A stretch of 9,612 nucleotides of DNA from Acidimicrobiaceae bacterium (GCA_002699725.1 PACE01000025.1:25451-35062), one strand, 5' to 3'. Counted from the stretch's first letter, positions 1 to 6,835 are shown. Numbers and translations: made by a program. The notes: generated from the sequence alone by a model not told the origin.

Positions 1-633
1 ACCACCGTCGGCGTCCTGGAGGCCCGTCGCGACCAGTTCTCCGAGCGTTCCCGGACCGCCCTCGACCTCCTCTCCCAGGACCTGGCCCGATTCAGCCGGA
101 TGGTCGAGGACCTGCTCGAGATCTCGCGCTTCGACGCAGGCGCCGCTTCCCTGGAGTTGACCGAGATCAACGTCAGTAACTTCGTCCACGCCTCGCTGCG
201 CGCCGCCCACCTCGACCATGTCGACGTGACAGACGGCTTCGGCGGAAGGCCGGTCATGATCGATGCTGACAAGCGGCGCCTGGCCCGGGTGATGGCCAAC
301 CTCCTGGGCAACGCAACACACCACGGCGGTGGCCTCACGGGGGTCTTCATGGAGCGGGACTCCGAGGTCGTCCGGATTGGAATCGATGATGACGGACCAG
401 GCGTACCGGCCTCCGAACGAGAACAGATCTTCGACCGCTTCTCCCGTGGATCCTCGGCCGGTCGTCGCGGCGGGACCTCCGGGGCCGGCCTGGGCCTCAG
501 CCTCGTCTGGGAGGACGTCCGCCTCCACGCTGGGAGGGTCTGGGTCGAGGATCGCTACGACGGCGGTTCCGGCGCCCGATTCGTCATCGAGTTGCCACTC
601 CCTCTGGACGACCCCACGGCGGCGATCACATGA
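1..633 (+). CDS. mtrB: MtrB-like sensor histidine kinase, C-terminal part (5' end outside window)
   Basis: This is the cytoplasmic catalytic end of a membrane sensor kinase that would phosphorylate a response regulator of the MtrA type. The frame is open from base 1 with no start, so 210 residues of a longer protein are visible. It begins just after where the phospho-accepting His box should lie. Residues 34-46 (MVEDLLEISRFDA) are the second helix of the HisKA dimerisation domain. The HATPase domain follows: N box with N100 and N104 (ANLLGNATHH), G1 box DDDGPGVP at 129-136, and G2 box GAGLGLSL at 161-168. The LLEISRFDAG signature and the lipoprotein gene directly downstream (ATGA overlap) are typical of the actinobacterial mtrA-mtrB-lpqB operon. 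Kinase identity is certain; the MtrB assignment is an inference from motif and context. Confidence 0.85.
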   Translation, partial: TTVGVLEARRDQFSERSRTALDLLSQDLARFSRMVEDLLEISRFDAGAASLELTEINVSNFVHASLRAAHLDHVDVTDGFGGRPVMIDADKRRLARVMANLLGNATHHGGGLTGVFMERDSEVVRIGIDDDGPGVPASEREQIFDRFSRGSSAGRRGGTSGAGLGLSLVWEDVRLHAGRVWVEDRYDGGSGARFVIELPLPLDDPTAAIT

Positions 634-1271
634 GCCGCACAAGGACCCCCGTAGCCGCGGCAGCACTCCTCGGACTGTCGCTGCTAGCGACTGCCTGCGG
701 CATCACCGTGGAGAACCAGCCGCGGTCGGTCTCGGCGCCCATTCCCGACGCTCTGCAACCGGACGTCACGACGACGATCCCCTCCCCGGACACCGAGGAG
801 GTCGAGATCTTCCTCGCACGAAGCTTCGAGGATCGCATGCAGTTGGCCAAGGTCACGCGCGACATCGACCCGGACGGCACGGTCAACACGATCCTCGAGC
901 AGGTGCTGGCCGGCCCGAACCTCGAGGAGCAGGAGGAGGAGTACATCTCCCCCTTCATCGAGGGCAGCGCGATCATCGGCACAGCGCTGAACGGAACCCT
1001 GCTCGAGATCTACCTGGACAGCCTCGACGGCTTCCCGCAGGACGACTCGACGAGCAACCGCCTCGCCTACGCCATGCTCGTCTGCACGGCCACCGAACTG
1101 ATCGTCGGGGCCGAGATCCAACTGGTGAAGATCCTCGTCGAGCGCGACGGAGATCTGATTCCGGTCAACATCCCAGTGAGCGACGGCGAACTGACCGAGG
1201 AGGGTGCCCCCGTCTACTGCGCCAACTACGCCACCTTCGACCCGAAATACCAGGCGCCCGAGGAAGGTTGA
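630..1271 (+). CDS. GerMN-domain lipoprotein, LpqB-like but short
   Basis: This is a predicted secreted lipoprotein of 213 residues. The start ATG overlaps the kinase stop codon in an ATGA arrangement, so the two are probably translated together. An N-terminal signal peptide has basic residues, a hydrophobic stretch (about 8-20) and a lipobox ending at C23 (LLATAC), so the mature protein should be anchored by lipid-modified Cys23. Residues about 50-165 fit the GerMN fold: a long helix with an ILEQVLAGP motif, an extended strand region, then a conserved region around AMLVCTATEL. In mycobacteria and streptomycetes the gene after mtrB is lpqB, which carries GerMN plus a large C-terminal beta-propeller domain thought to tune MtrB signalling. 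Here the protein ends soon after GerMN, so the propeller is absent. The link to kinase regulation is inferred from position. Confidence 0.75.
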   Translation: MSRTRTPVAAAALLGLSLLATACGITVENQPRSVSAPIPDALQPDVTTTIPSPDTEEVEIFLARSFEDRMQLAKVTRDIDPDGTVNTILEQVLAGPNLEEQEEEYISPFIEGSAIIGTALNGTLLEIYLDSLDGFPQDDSTSNRLAYAMLVCTATELIVGAEIQLVKILVERDGDLIPVNIPVSDGELTEEGAPVYCANYATFDPKYQAPEEG

Positions 1272-1312
1272 TCCCGGACTCTGAGAACCTGGAGGGGGCG
1301 AAACCGGTCGGG

Positions 1313-2341
1313 TCAGGCGAAGAAGACGCGGGCGGTCCCCCACAGGTCGGCGTCCAGGACCTTGAGGTGGCCGACCGCCTCCTCGAGTGGAATCTGCACG
1401 ATGTCGCCCCCGTGCAGTGCGGACATGGTCCCGAAGTCGCCCTCCACGGCAGCGTCGGCTGCTGCTACGCCGAATCGGGTGGCCAGAACCCGATCAAACG
1501 CCGTCGGCGTGCCGCCCCGTTGCACGTGGCCGAGGATCGTGACGCGGGTCTCAAAGGACGTCCGGGACCGGATCTCGGCAGCGATCCGGTGGGCGATGCC
1601 CCCGAGCCTTGCATGGCCGAAGCGATCGAGTTCGGGTTCGGGAAGATCGATCGTCCCCGCCGCCGGGACGGCGCCCTCGGCGACCACGACGATCGATGCG
1701 TAGCGGCCACGGCTGTGGCGGCGCCGGACCCGCTCGCAGACCTCGTCGATGTCGAAGGGTTCCTCCGGAACCAGCGTGACCGTGGCACCGCCCGCCAGGC
1801 CCGCCCAGGCGGCGATGTGCCCGACGTGTCGGCCCATCACCTCGACGACCATGACCCGGTCGTGTGATTCGGCTGTCGTGTGGAGTCGGTCGATGGCTTC
1901 GGTGGCGATCTCCACGGCGGTTGCGAAGCCAAAGGTGAAGTCGGTCCCCGCAATGTCGTTGTCGATCGTCTTGGGCACCCCCACGACGGGGAACCCGCCA
2001 TCGTGCATCTCGCGTGCACAGGAAAGGGTTCCTTCGCCTCCCACGACAACCAGTGCGTCGACGCCGCGAGCTTCGAGCGTGGAGCGGCACGCCTCGACTC
2101 CCCCCTCGACGCCGAACGGCTGGATCCGCGAGGTGCCGAGGACGGTTCCGCCACGTGGGAGGAGTCCCCGGCAGGCCTCCACGTCCAGATCAATGGCATC
2201 GTCCTCGATGACCCCGTTCCAGCCGTCGCGAAAGCCGAGGACGGTTCCGTCGTGGTCTCGTTCCACCCGCCGGACGACGGCTCGGATGACGGCGTTGAGG
2301 CCGGGGCAGTCTCCTCCGCCCGTCAGGATGCCGATGCGCAT
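1313..2341 (-). CDS. pfkA: 6-phosphofructokinase, predicted ATP-dependent
   Basis: This enzyme phosphorylates fructose 6-phosphate to fructose 1,6-bisphosphate in glycolysis. Its 342 residues match the usual bacterial length. The N-terminus GILTGGGDCPGLNAVIRA (4-21) is the nucleotide-binding loop. GGEGT at 101-105 has Gly104, PKTIDND at 123-129 has catalytic Asp127 and Lys124, MGR lies at 169-171 and LGHVQRGGTPT at 270-280. In this family Gly104 indicates ATP use, whereas Asp at this position marks pyrophosphate enzymes. Lys124 is common to PPi enzymes and also to actinobacterial ATP enzymes such as that of Streptomyces coelicolor, so ATP is the better call but not certain. The start is fixed by an AGGAGG site 7 nt upstream that overlaps the stop of the aminotransferase gene, making the two an operon. 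It converges with the lipoprotein gene over a 41-bp gap in which I see no clear terminator. Confidence 0.93.
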   Translation of the reverse strand: MRIGILTGGGDCPGLNAVIRAVVRRVERDHDGTVLGFRDGWNGVIEDDAIDLDVEACRGLLPRGGTVLGTSRIQPFGVEGGVEACRSTLEARGVDALVVVGGEGTLSCAREMHDGGFPVVGVPKTIDNDIAGTDFTFGFATAVEIATEAIDRLHTTAESHDRVMVVEVMGRHVGHIAAWAGLAGGATVTLVPEEPFDIDEVCERVRRRHSRGRYASIVVVAEGAVPAAGTIDLPEPELDRFGHARLGGIAHRIAAEIRSRTSFETRVTILGHVQRGGTPTAFDRVLATRFGVAAADAAVEGDFGTMSALHGGDIVQIPLEEAVGHLKVLDADLWGTARVFFA

Positions 2342-2348
2342 GTCTCCC

Positions 2349-2354
2349 CCTCCT
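2349..2354 (-). promoter_or_regulatory. Shine-Dalgarno site of pfkA, overlapping upstream stop
   Basis: On the minus strand AGGAGG, within a longer purine run, sits 7 nt before the pfkA ATG and overlaps the TGA of the aminotransferase gene (2354-2356). It is the clearest ribosome binding site in the window and decides the pfkA start. The overlap allows pfkA translation to be coupled to, or independent of, the upstream frame, which matters because that frame is broken. Confidence 0.8.
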
Positions 2355-3528
2355 CAGGACAACCAATCCAGGCAGCCGCGTAGGGTGCGCACCGCCTGGG
2401 TGATCCGTTGCTCGTTCTCTATGAGGGCAAAGCGGACGTAGCCCTCCCCGCCCGGTCCAAAGCCGACGCCCGGCGAGACGGCGACATCGGCCTCCCGCAC
2501 CAGGTGGCTGGCGAACTCGACGGAGCCCATCCCCAGGTAGGGCTCGGGGATTGGCGCCCACACGAACATGCTTCCCCTTGGCGGCTCGACGGACCAGCCG
2601 ATGCGCTCGAGTCCCGAACACAGCGCATTGCGCCTGGCCTCATAGATGGCGCATACCTCCCGTGGATGCTCTGGCGCTTCGTTGAGCGCGACCGTTGCTG
2701 CAATCTGGATCGGCTGGAAGGTCCCGTAGTCGAGGTATGACTTGAGCTTCGCCAGGGCTGCGATGGTCGGCGCATGACCGACCATGAACGCTACGCGCCA
2801 GCCCGCCATCGAGTAACTCTTCGTCATCGAATACAACTCGACCGCTACCTCGTCCGCCCCGGGCACCTCGAGGATCGACGGGGGCTGATAACCGTCGAAG
2901 CCGAGGTCGGCATAGGCGAAGTCGTGGACCAGGAGCACGTCTCGTTCCCGGGCGAACTCGACGACCTCGGTCATGAAGTCGAGGTCCACGCACGCCGTCG
3001 TCGGATTGTGGGGAAACGACAGAACGACCACCCGGGGCTTCGGCCAGGAGTACTCCCACCCGTCCCGCAGCGCACCGATGAAGTCGCCGTCGGTCGTGAA
3101 CGGCATCTCACGGACGTCGGCGCCGGCGAGCAGCGGCGAATAGCGGTGGATGGGGTACGACGGTGACGGCACCAGTGCCGCATCGCCGGGCTGGAGCATC
3201 ACCCACATGAGGTGGGAAAGCCTTCCTTTGCACCGATCGTCTGAATGACCTGCGTCTCGGGATCGAGGGTCACGCCGAACCGCCGTTCGTAGAGGTCCGC
3301 GGCGGCCCGCCGGAGTTTCGGGATGCCGCGGCTGGACGAATAGCGGTGGTTCCGCGGGTTGCGGGCGGCCTCGGCCAACTTGTCGACCGCCACGTCCGGG
3401 GAGGGCAGGTCGGGGTTGCCGAATCCGAGGTCGACGACATCCCTGCCGGCCCGTCGTGCCTCGACCTTCAGCGTGTCAATGACCGTAAAGACGTAGGGCG
3501 GAAGTGCAGTGATGCGCCGGTACTCCAT
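2354..3528 (-). pseudogene. alaC: AlaC-like alanine/LL-DAP-type aminotransferase, broken by a 1-nt frameshift
   Basis: This is a class I PLP aminotransferase that would interconvert alanine and pyruvate with glutamate/2-oxoglutarate. It closely resembles E. coli AlaC along its whole length: LPPYVF near residue 9, GFGNPD at 35-40, [13 protein letters not shown] at 63-75, VPSPSYPIH, SFPHNPT, and the PLP-lysine motif SMTKSYSMAGWR. The N-terminal frame (3528 down to about 3215) reads to IGAKEGF and then stops at TGA. The rest continues in another frame from HLMWVML (about 3213) to the stop at 2354. Adding one base in the TTTCCC run (3214-3219 on the + strand) restores a normal 391-residue protein with Lys237 (2819-2821) as the PLP lysine. 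Everything on both sides is intact, so this is either a very recent mutation or a homopolymer sequencing/assembly error. The start ATG has no Shine-Dalgarno but has a -10-like hexamer 8 nt upstream. The substrate is inferred from similarity. Confidence 0.88.
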
Positions 3529-3536
3529 CGGCGACG

Positions 3537-3542
3537 AGCGTA
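3537..3542 (-). promoter_or_regulatory. Candidate -10 element for a leaderless alaC transcript
   Basis: TACGCT on the minus strand matches TANNNT and ends 8 nt before the alaC ATG. That would place the transcription start at or next to the start codon. No Shine-Dalgarno lies near this ATG and no good -35 hexamer was seen. Leaderless genes are common in actinobacteria. Confidence 0.4.
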
Positions 3543-3544
3543 GC

Positions 3545-3576
3545 GGGACTCCTGCGTTGCCTTTAGGAGAAGTCCC
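3545..3576. terminator. Inverted repeat after the SRPBCC gene, candidate terminator
   Basis: GGGACTCCT (3545-3553) and AGAAGTCCC (3568-3576) form a 9-bp stem (one G-T wobble on the minus-strand RNA) with a 14-nt loop. It starts at the TAG stop codon of the SRPBCC gene and ends just before the alaC -10-like hexamer. There is no T tract, so as an intrinsic terminator it would be atypical; it could also be an operator. Confidence 0.4.
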
Positions 3577-4055
3577 TACCCACGGGTGATCGGGGAAATA
3601 GGGGGGGCTGCCAGACTCTCGATGTGACCCTTGAGGTCGTCGATCGCTGCGTGGACGATCTTGGCCTCGAGGCGTCGCTTCACGAAGCCTGGCAGGCGGA
3701 CGATAAGGTCGACGTCGAGGTCGTAGTGGACCTGCGTAGCGTTGGGATCACCGTCGACGGCGACGAACTCGTATTCGCCGCTCATGCGACGCATCACGTC
3801 GCCCTCGATCAGGCGCCAGGAGATGCGCAGCGGGTTGGATCCATAGGTGTAGCGCAGCGTGTAACTGCTGCTGCGGCCCATCGCCGCCGCCCGGAACTGC
3901 ACGTCGCCAACCCTGCCCTCGTCATCGCGGGCGAGGACGTTGGCCTCCTTGATGTCGACGGCCCATTCGGGGTACCGCTCGACATCGCGCACCGTGGCGA
4001 AGCACAGGTCGGGCGGTGCCTGGATGTGCGTGTGTTGACTGGCGTGGTCGCTCAT
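3576..4055 (-). CDS. SRPBCC (START-like, polyketide cyclase/dehydrase type) protein
   Basis: This is a 159-residue protein of the helix-grip SRPBCC fold, which binds hydrophobic ligands in a deep cavity; the ligand is unknown. The pattern is typical of the cyclase/dehydrase or COQ10-like group: an initial strand, then [21 protein letters not shown] with the conserved Y-P-x-W, a central sheet with [20 protein letters not shown], and a long C-terminal helix ([21 protein letters not shown]). There is no signal peptide or membrane segment. I prefer ATG 4055; a GTG at 4067 would add four residues but lies inside a -10-like hexamer, and neither start has a good Shine-Dalgarno. M. tuberculosis has a comparable protein (Rv2185c, from memory) close to its PimB gene, so a role linked to lipid or envelope metabolism is possible but unproven. 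Confidence 0.8.
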   Translation of the reverse strand: MSDHASQHTHIQAPPDLCFATVRDVERYPEWAVDIKEANVLARDDEGRVGDVQFRAAAMGRSSSYTLRYTYGSNPLRISWRLIEGDVMRRMSGEYEFVAVDGDPNATQVHYDLDVDLIVRLPGFVKRRLEAKIVHAAIDDLKGHIESLAAPPISPITRG

Positions 4056-4063
4056 CGCCTCCG

Positions 4064-4069
4064 ACACTA
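4064..4069 (-). promoter_or_regulatory. Candidate -10 element for a leaderless SRPBCC transcript
   Basis: TAGTGT on the minus strand fits TANNNT and ends 8 nt before ATG 4055, the same spacing as at alaC. Just upstream is a small inverted repeat, CCCGAA (4070-4075) and TTCGGG (4083-4088). No convincing -35 element was seen. Confidence 0.35.
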
Positions 4070-4180
4070 CCCGAACCCGACCTTCGGGGCGTGGGCATGG
4101 CGGGGTTCATCGACAGGGCTCATGGAGCGGGCACCGAAGTGGTCGCCGTTCCCGCACGACGGTTACGGGTGGGGAGTCGT

Positions 4181-4201
4181 CCGGACACCCTCACCGTCCG
4201 G
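4181..4201. terminator. Weak hairpin at the end of the pimB-like gene
   Basis: CCGGAC (4181-4186) and GTCCGG (4196-4201) form a 6-bp stem with a 9-nt loop that contains the pimB stop codon (4191-4193). There is no T tract and the stem is short, so termination here is only a possibility. The rest of the 4070-4190 gap shows nothing else convincing. Confidence 0.25.
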
Positions 4202-5330
4202 TGCGGAGTTCGGCGGCGTCGATGCCGACTCGCAACCGGTCGGCCAACACCTCGTAGGAGAACTCGCGCTCGACCCGCTGCCGCCCGGCCCTCGCCATGG
4301 ACCTGCGTGCTTCCTCATCGCCCAGCAGGTCACCGATCGCCTCGGCGACGACCTCCACGTCGGTCGGGTCGTCCACGACGAGCCCGGTCTCTCCGTGCTC
4401 GACGGCTTCTGCCGCTCCCCCGCTGCGCCCGGCCACCTGGGGGACGCCCGCCGCAGCCGCCTCGAGGAAAACGATCCCGAAGCCCTCCTGTTCGAGGCCG
4501 GCGAGGCGTGTCCGGCAGAGCATGCCGAAGACGTCGCCGGCTCCGTACAAGCCGGGCAGGAGGCGCTCCTCGACCCGTCCAAGCAGGATGGCAGGGGCGC
4601 CCGTCCTCTCGATGAGCGACTCGAGGCGGGCGTGCTCGCGGCCGGCTCCGGCGATCGCCAGGACCACGTCAGGCTCCTTCTCGGCTAGGCGGGTCACGGC
4701 CCTGACCAACGTGTCCATTCCCTTCCGGGGGACGAGTCGACTGACGCTGACCACCAGGGGGGCGTCGACCGGAAGGCCGAGTTCCCTACGCACCGATGCA
4801 CGTTCACCGTCGTCGAGGGGAACGAATCGGTCGGTGTCGACGCCCGGCGGAACGACGAGGGTCGGGAGCCCGCCCCCTGCCGCCCGCTCAGCCTCGGCTG
4901 CCGGATAGCCACCTGCACTGATCACGAGCGATGCACCACGCAACACCCGGCCCAGCAGTGGGCGCAGGATGGGCAACCTGCCCGGAATCGTGACCTCGGC
5001 GCCGTGGAGGACGACGGCGTAGGGCACATCGACCCGTGGAGCGGCCAGGCCGACGGGAATCGCCGGGTCCCAGACCACCAGTTCGGCATCCTGTTCCCGG
5101 GCGAGGCGGCCGACGCGTCGGGGCAGCCATGGATGGGGAAGCAACCAGGGTTCACGAGACCGGGTGACCGCGAATCGCTGCTCGGCGTCGAATGCTGTCG
5201 AACCTTTGTGGGGCGTGGTGTGGACCGCCACGTCCTCGGGGGGGAGCCGTCGCCACAACTCCCAGAGGTAGGACTGGATGCCCCCCACCTTGGGTGGGAA
5301 GTCGTTGGTGACCAGCAGGTGCGACCTCAT
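4191..5330 (-). CDS. pimB: GT4 glycosyltransferase, PimB-like phosphatidylinositol-mannoside mannosyltransferase
   Basis: This is a GT-B fold glycosyltransferase of family 4 (379 residues, usual length). The N-terminal acceptor domain opens with NDFPPKVGGIQSYLWEL (10-26), where Gly16-Gly17 form the donor phosphate loop, and has His109 in LHGAEV. The C-terminal donor domain has SRLVPRKG (197-204, with Arg198 and Lys203 expected to hold the GDP diphosphate) and the EX7E motif E282...E290 in QEGFGIVFLEA. FPPKVGGIQS and the GVPQVAGRSGGAAEAV region are characteristic of PimB' (Rv2188c/NCgl2106 type), which transfers mannose from GDP-mannose to PIM1 on the cytoplasmic membrane face. The start ATG overlaps the queG stop (ATGA), so it is probably coupled to queG. 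The family is sure; the exact acceptor is inferred and another lipid-linked mannosylation is possible. Confidence 0.85.
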   Translation of the reverse strand: MRSHLLVTNDFPPKVGGIQSYLWELWRRLPPEDVAVHTTPHKGSTAFDAEQRFAVTRSREPWLLPHPWLPRRVGRLAREQDAELVVWDPAIPVGLAAPRVDVPYAVVLHGAEVTIPGRLPILRPLLGRVLRGASLVISAGGYPAAEAERAAGGGLPTLVVPPGVDTDRFVPLDDGERASVRRELGLPVDAPLVVSVSRLVPRKGMDTLVRAVTRLAEKEPDVVLAIAGAGREHARLESLIERTGAPAILLGRVEERLLPGLYGAGDVFGMLCRTRLAGLEQEGFGIVFLEAAAAGVPQVAGRSGGAAEAVEHGETGLVVDDPTDVEVVAEAIGDLLGDEEARRSMARAGRQRVEREFSYEVLADRLRVGIDAAELRTGR

Positions 5331-6394
5331 GGCGCTACAAGTTTTCCGGTCGCACGTCGGGCCAGCGCCCAGGCTGCGTGCTCGCCAAGCATCGGGTCCG
5401 GGGACCCGGCGAAACGCTGAAGGAGGGCGTCGACCAGAGGGTCCTCGTCCGTCGCGTTGCCGAGGACGACGAGTGCGTTGCGTCGGAGGTAGCGGGGGTC
5501 GCGGTCGGCGATGTACCAGCGTCCGAAGCGGTCAAGGAGGTCGGAGTCGGAGGCCTCCAGTACCCAGATGGCCGGCACGTCGGCTCCGGATGGTGATTCG
5601 TGGCCTGCCTCGGAGCGCTCGCCGTGGCCGATCGGGCAGACCTCCTGGCAGTCATCGCAGCCGTACAGGCGATCACCGACCGCCTGCCGGAACTCGACCG
5701 GAATCGACCCCGGGGCCTGCACCAGCCAGGCCAGGCAGCGGCGCACATCGACGACGCCGGGCTCGACGATGGCGCCCGTCGGACAGGCCGACATGCACCG
5801 GTCGCAGGTCCCGCAGCCGTCCCGGACCGGCTCGGTGGATGGCGGAAGCGGGGCGTCGGTGACGACGGAGCCGAGGACGAACCAACTGCCCCTCCCCGGG
5901 AGCAGGACGTTGGCGTTCTTGCCATACCAGCCGATCCCGGCCCGGACGGCGGCCTCGCGGTCGACGAGGGCGTTGTCGTCGGCGACGACCCGGGCCTGCC
6001 ACCCCTGATCCACCAGAAGCTCCGCCATCTCACGAAGTGCCGCCCGGAGTTCCCCGTAGTGGTCGTCCCGTGCGTAGGCGGCAACCCTCGCCTCGGACGG
6101 TGCCGTGGGCTGGAGCCGGGGCGCCGGGGTATAGAGCGCCCCGACGACCAGGGATCGTGCGCCGGACAGCGTGCGTTGGGGGTCGGTGGACCGCTCTGGG
6201 TTGCGGTAGGTGAACTGCATGTCGGCAGCGAGCCCCCGGGAACGGCGCTCTTCGAGGTGGCGACGGGTGGCGAGGAATGGAGAGGCATCGGCGATGCCTA
6301 CGGCATCGAGTCCTGCCCGACGGCCGAGCGCGCAGACTTCGTCTGCCAGCACCTCGCAAGCGTCGTTCGATCCCGGCTCCCTGCCCTGCTCCAC
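5327..6394 (-). CDS. queG: Epoxyqueuosine reductase QueG
   Basis: This cobalamin- and iron-sulfur-dependent enzyme reduces epoxyqueuosine to queuosine at tRNA position 34. Its 355 residues are a usual length. Features in order are an N-terminal cobalamin-binding domain (GLDAVGIADA at 28-37), DREAAVRAGIGWYGKN at 145-160 with the expected catalytic Asp145, and a first 4Fe-4S motif at C194, C197, C200, C204. A second cluster set follows at C220, C246, C249 and C253 (YGCDDCQEVCP), then a HEAT-like C-terminal part (DPRYLRRNALVVLGN and onward). The chosen start is GTG 6394; it has no Shine-Dalgarno, and GTG 6352 is an alternative that still precedes the core domain. It lies 68 bp after the small Cys protein and overlaps pimB by 4 bp. 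No other queuosine gene is in the window. Confidence 0.92.
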   Translation of the reverse strand: MEQGREPGSNDACEVLADEVCALGRRAGLDAVGIADASPFLATRRHLEERRSRGLAADMQFTYRNPERSTDPQRTLSGARSLVVGALYTPAPRLQPTAPSEARVAAYARDDHYGELRAALREMAELLVDQGWQARVVADDNALVDREAAVRAGIGWYGKNANVLLPGRGSWFVLGSVVTDAPLPPSTEPVRDGCGTCDRCMSACPTGAIVEPGVVDVRRCLAWLVQAPGSIPVEFRQAVGDRLYGCDDCQEVCPIGHGERSEAGHESPSGADVPAIWVLEASDSDLLDRFGRWYIADRDPRYLRRNALVVLGNATDEDPLVDALLQRFAGSPDPMLGEHAAWALARRATGKLVAP

Positions 6395-6462
6395 GGTGCC
6401 ATCGTCGCAGGTCTCGTGGCGGACAACGCGCCCGAAGGCGCTCTGACATGGCCTCGTGGCCT

Positions 6463-6714
6463 TCAGCGGCCCTCGGGAGCGTGTCGTAGCGGTGGAGCCA
6501 GGCCGGCGTCGGCGAGTATCCGAAGGCTGCGGTGTTCATCAAGGTCGATCACGACGGCCTCGCCGGGGCGACGGCCCAGTAGGAAGGTCACGACGCAATC
6601 GTCGCAGGTGGCGGTGTGGCGCTCGCTGCAGGTCTCGCAGTCGACTACCAGGGAGCCTTCGGAACCGGTCGGGCATGCAGGGGAATTTGGCTCATGGATC
6701 GGGGTGTTGGTCAT
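6463..6714 (-). CDS. Small Cys-rich protein, possible metal site, function unknown
   Basis: This 83-residue protein has a likely disordered start (residues 1-20) and then two CxxC pairs, C26/C29 and C37/C40 (DCETCSERHTATCDDC), plus C14. After these comes a strand-helix segment (VVTFLLGRRPGEAVVIDLDE, then SLRILADAGLAPPLRH). The spacing suggests a small zinc-ribbon or iron-sulfur fold. I recall similar short proteins in other actinobacteria but cannot name the family. The same reading frame stays open upstream, opposite the nuclease gene, but ATG 6714 is chosen because it is the last plausible start in the divergent gap and the sequence before it looks non-coding. It would be transcribed away from the LexA-controlled promoter and may be the first gene of the queG-pimB unit. 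Confidence 0.65.
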   Translation of the reverse strand: MTNTPIHEPNSPACPTGSEGSLVVDCETCSERHTATCDDCVVTFLLGRRPGEAVVIDLDEHRSLRILADAGLAPPLRHAPEGR

Positions 6715-6799
6715 GGCGACATCTTCGCCAGGGGGTGTGACAGCCCCGCCTGCGAGGAGTGATTTCCGTAAGAAGTGCGGGTTTTCCGGGCCCGAGTAC

Positions 6800-6828
6800 T
6801 TGACAGACGAACACCTGTTCGATTCACT
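6800..6828 (+). promoter_or_regulatory. Promoter of the exonuclease/GIY-YIG gene
   Basis: A perfect -35 hexamer TTGACA (6800-6805) is followed after 17 bp by TTCACT (6823-6828), a moderate -10. The -10 ends 7 nt before ATG 6836, so transcription would start at or beside the start codon and the mRNA would be leaderless. The spacer is almost entirely filled by a LexA-type palindrome. Confidence 0.6.
6808..6821. promoter_or_regulatory. LexA (SOS) box
   Basis: CGAACACCTGTTCG is a perfect CGAAC-N4-GTTCG palindrome, the LexA box of Gram-positive bacteria and actinobacteria. It sits exactly between the -35 and -10 elements of the nuclease gene, where a bound repressor would block RNA polymerase. 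Binding by LexA is inferred from the consensus. Confidence 0.8.
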
Positions 6829-6835
6829 GGTGTGC

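Noticed and set aside
1272..1312. Terminator between the lipoprotein gene and pfkA
   Set aside because: No stem longer than a few base pairs was found in the 41-bp convergent gap.
684..1343. 219-codon minus-strand frame opposite the lipoprotein gene
   Set aside because: No recognisable motif, and the + strand lipoprotein has a signal peptide, lipobox and GerMN pattern.
329..1867. 512-codon open frame on the + strand
   Set aside because: It overlaps the kinase, the lipoprotein and pfkA in other frames; its composition is low-complexity Arg/Gly/Pro as expected from GC-rich shadow frames.
4070..4088. CCCGAA/TTCGGG inverted repeat upstream of the SRPBCC gene as a terminator of pimB
   Set aside because: Only 6 bp, about 100 bp past the pimB stop and with no T tract; not convincing as a separate terminator.
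5600..6835. Open frame extending the nuclease gene about 412 codons upstream
   Set aside because: It lies opposite queG and the small Cys gene, shows no domain, and the promoter, LexA box and ATG at 6836 mark the true beginning.
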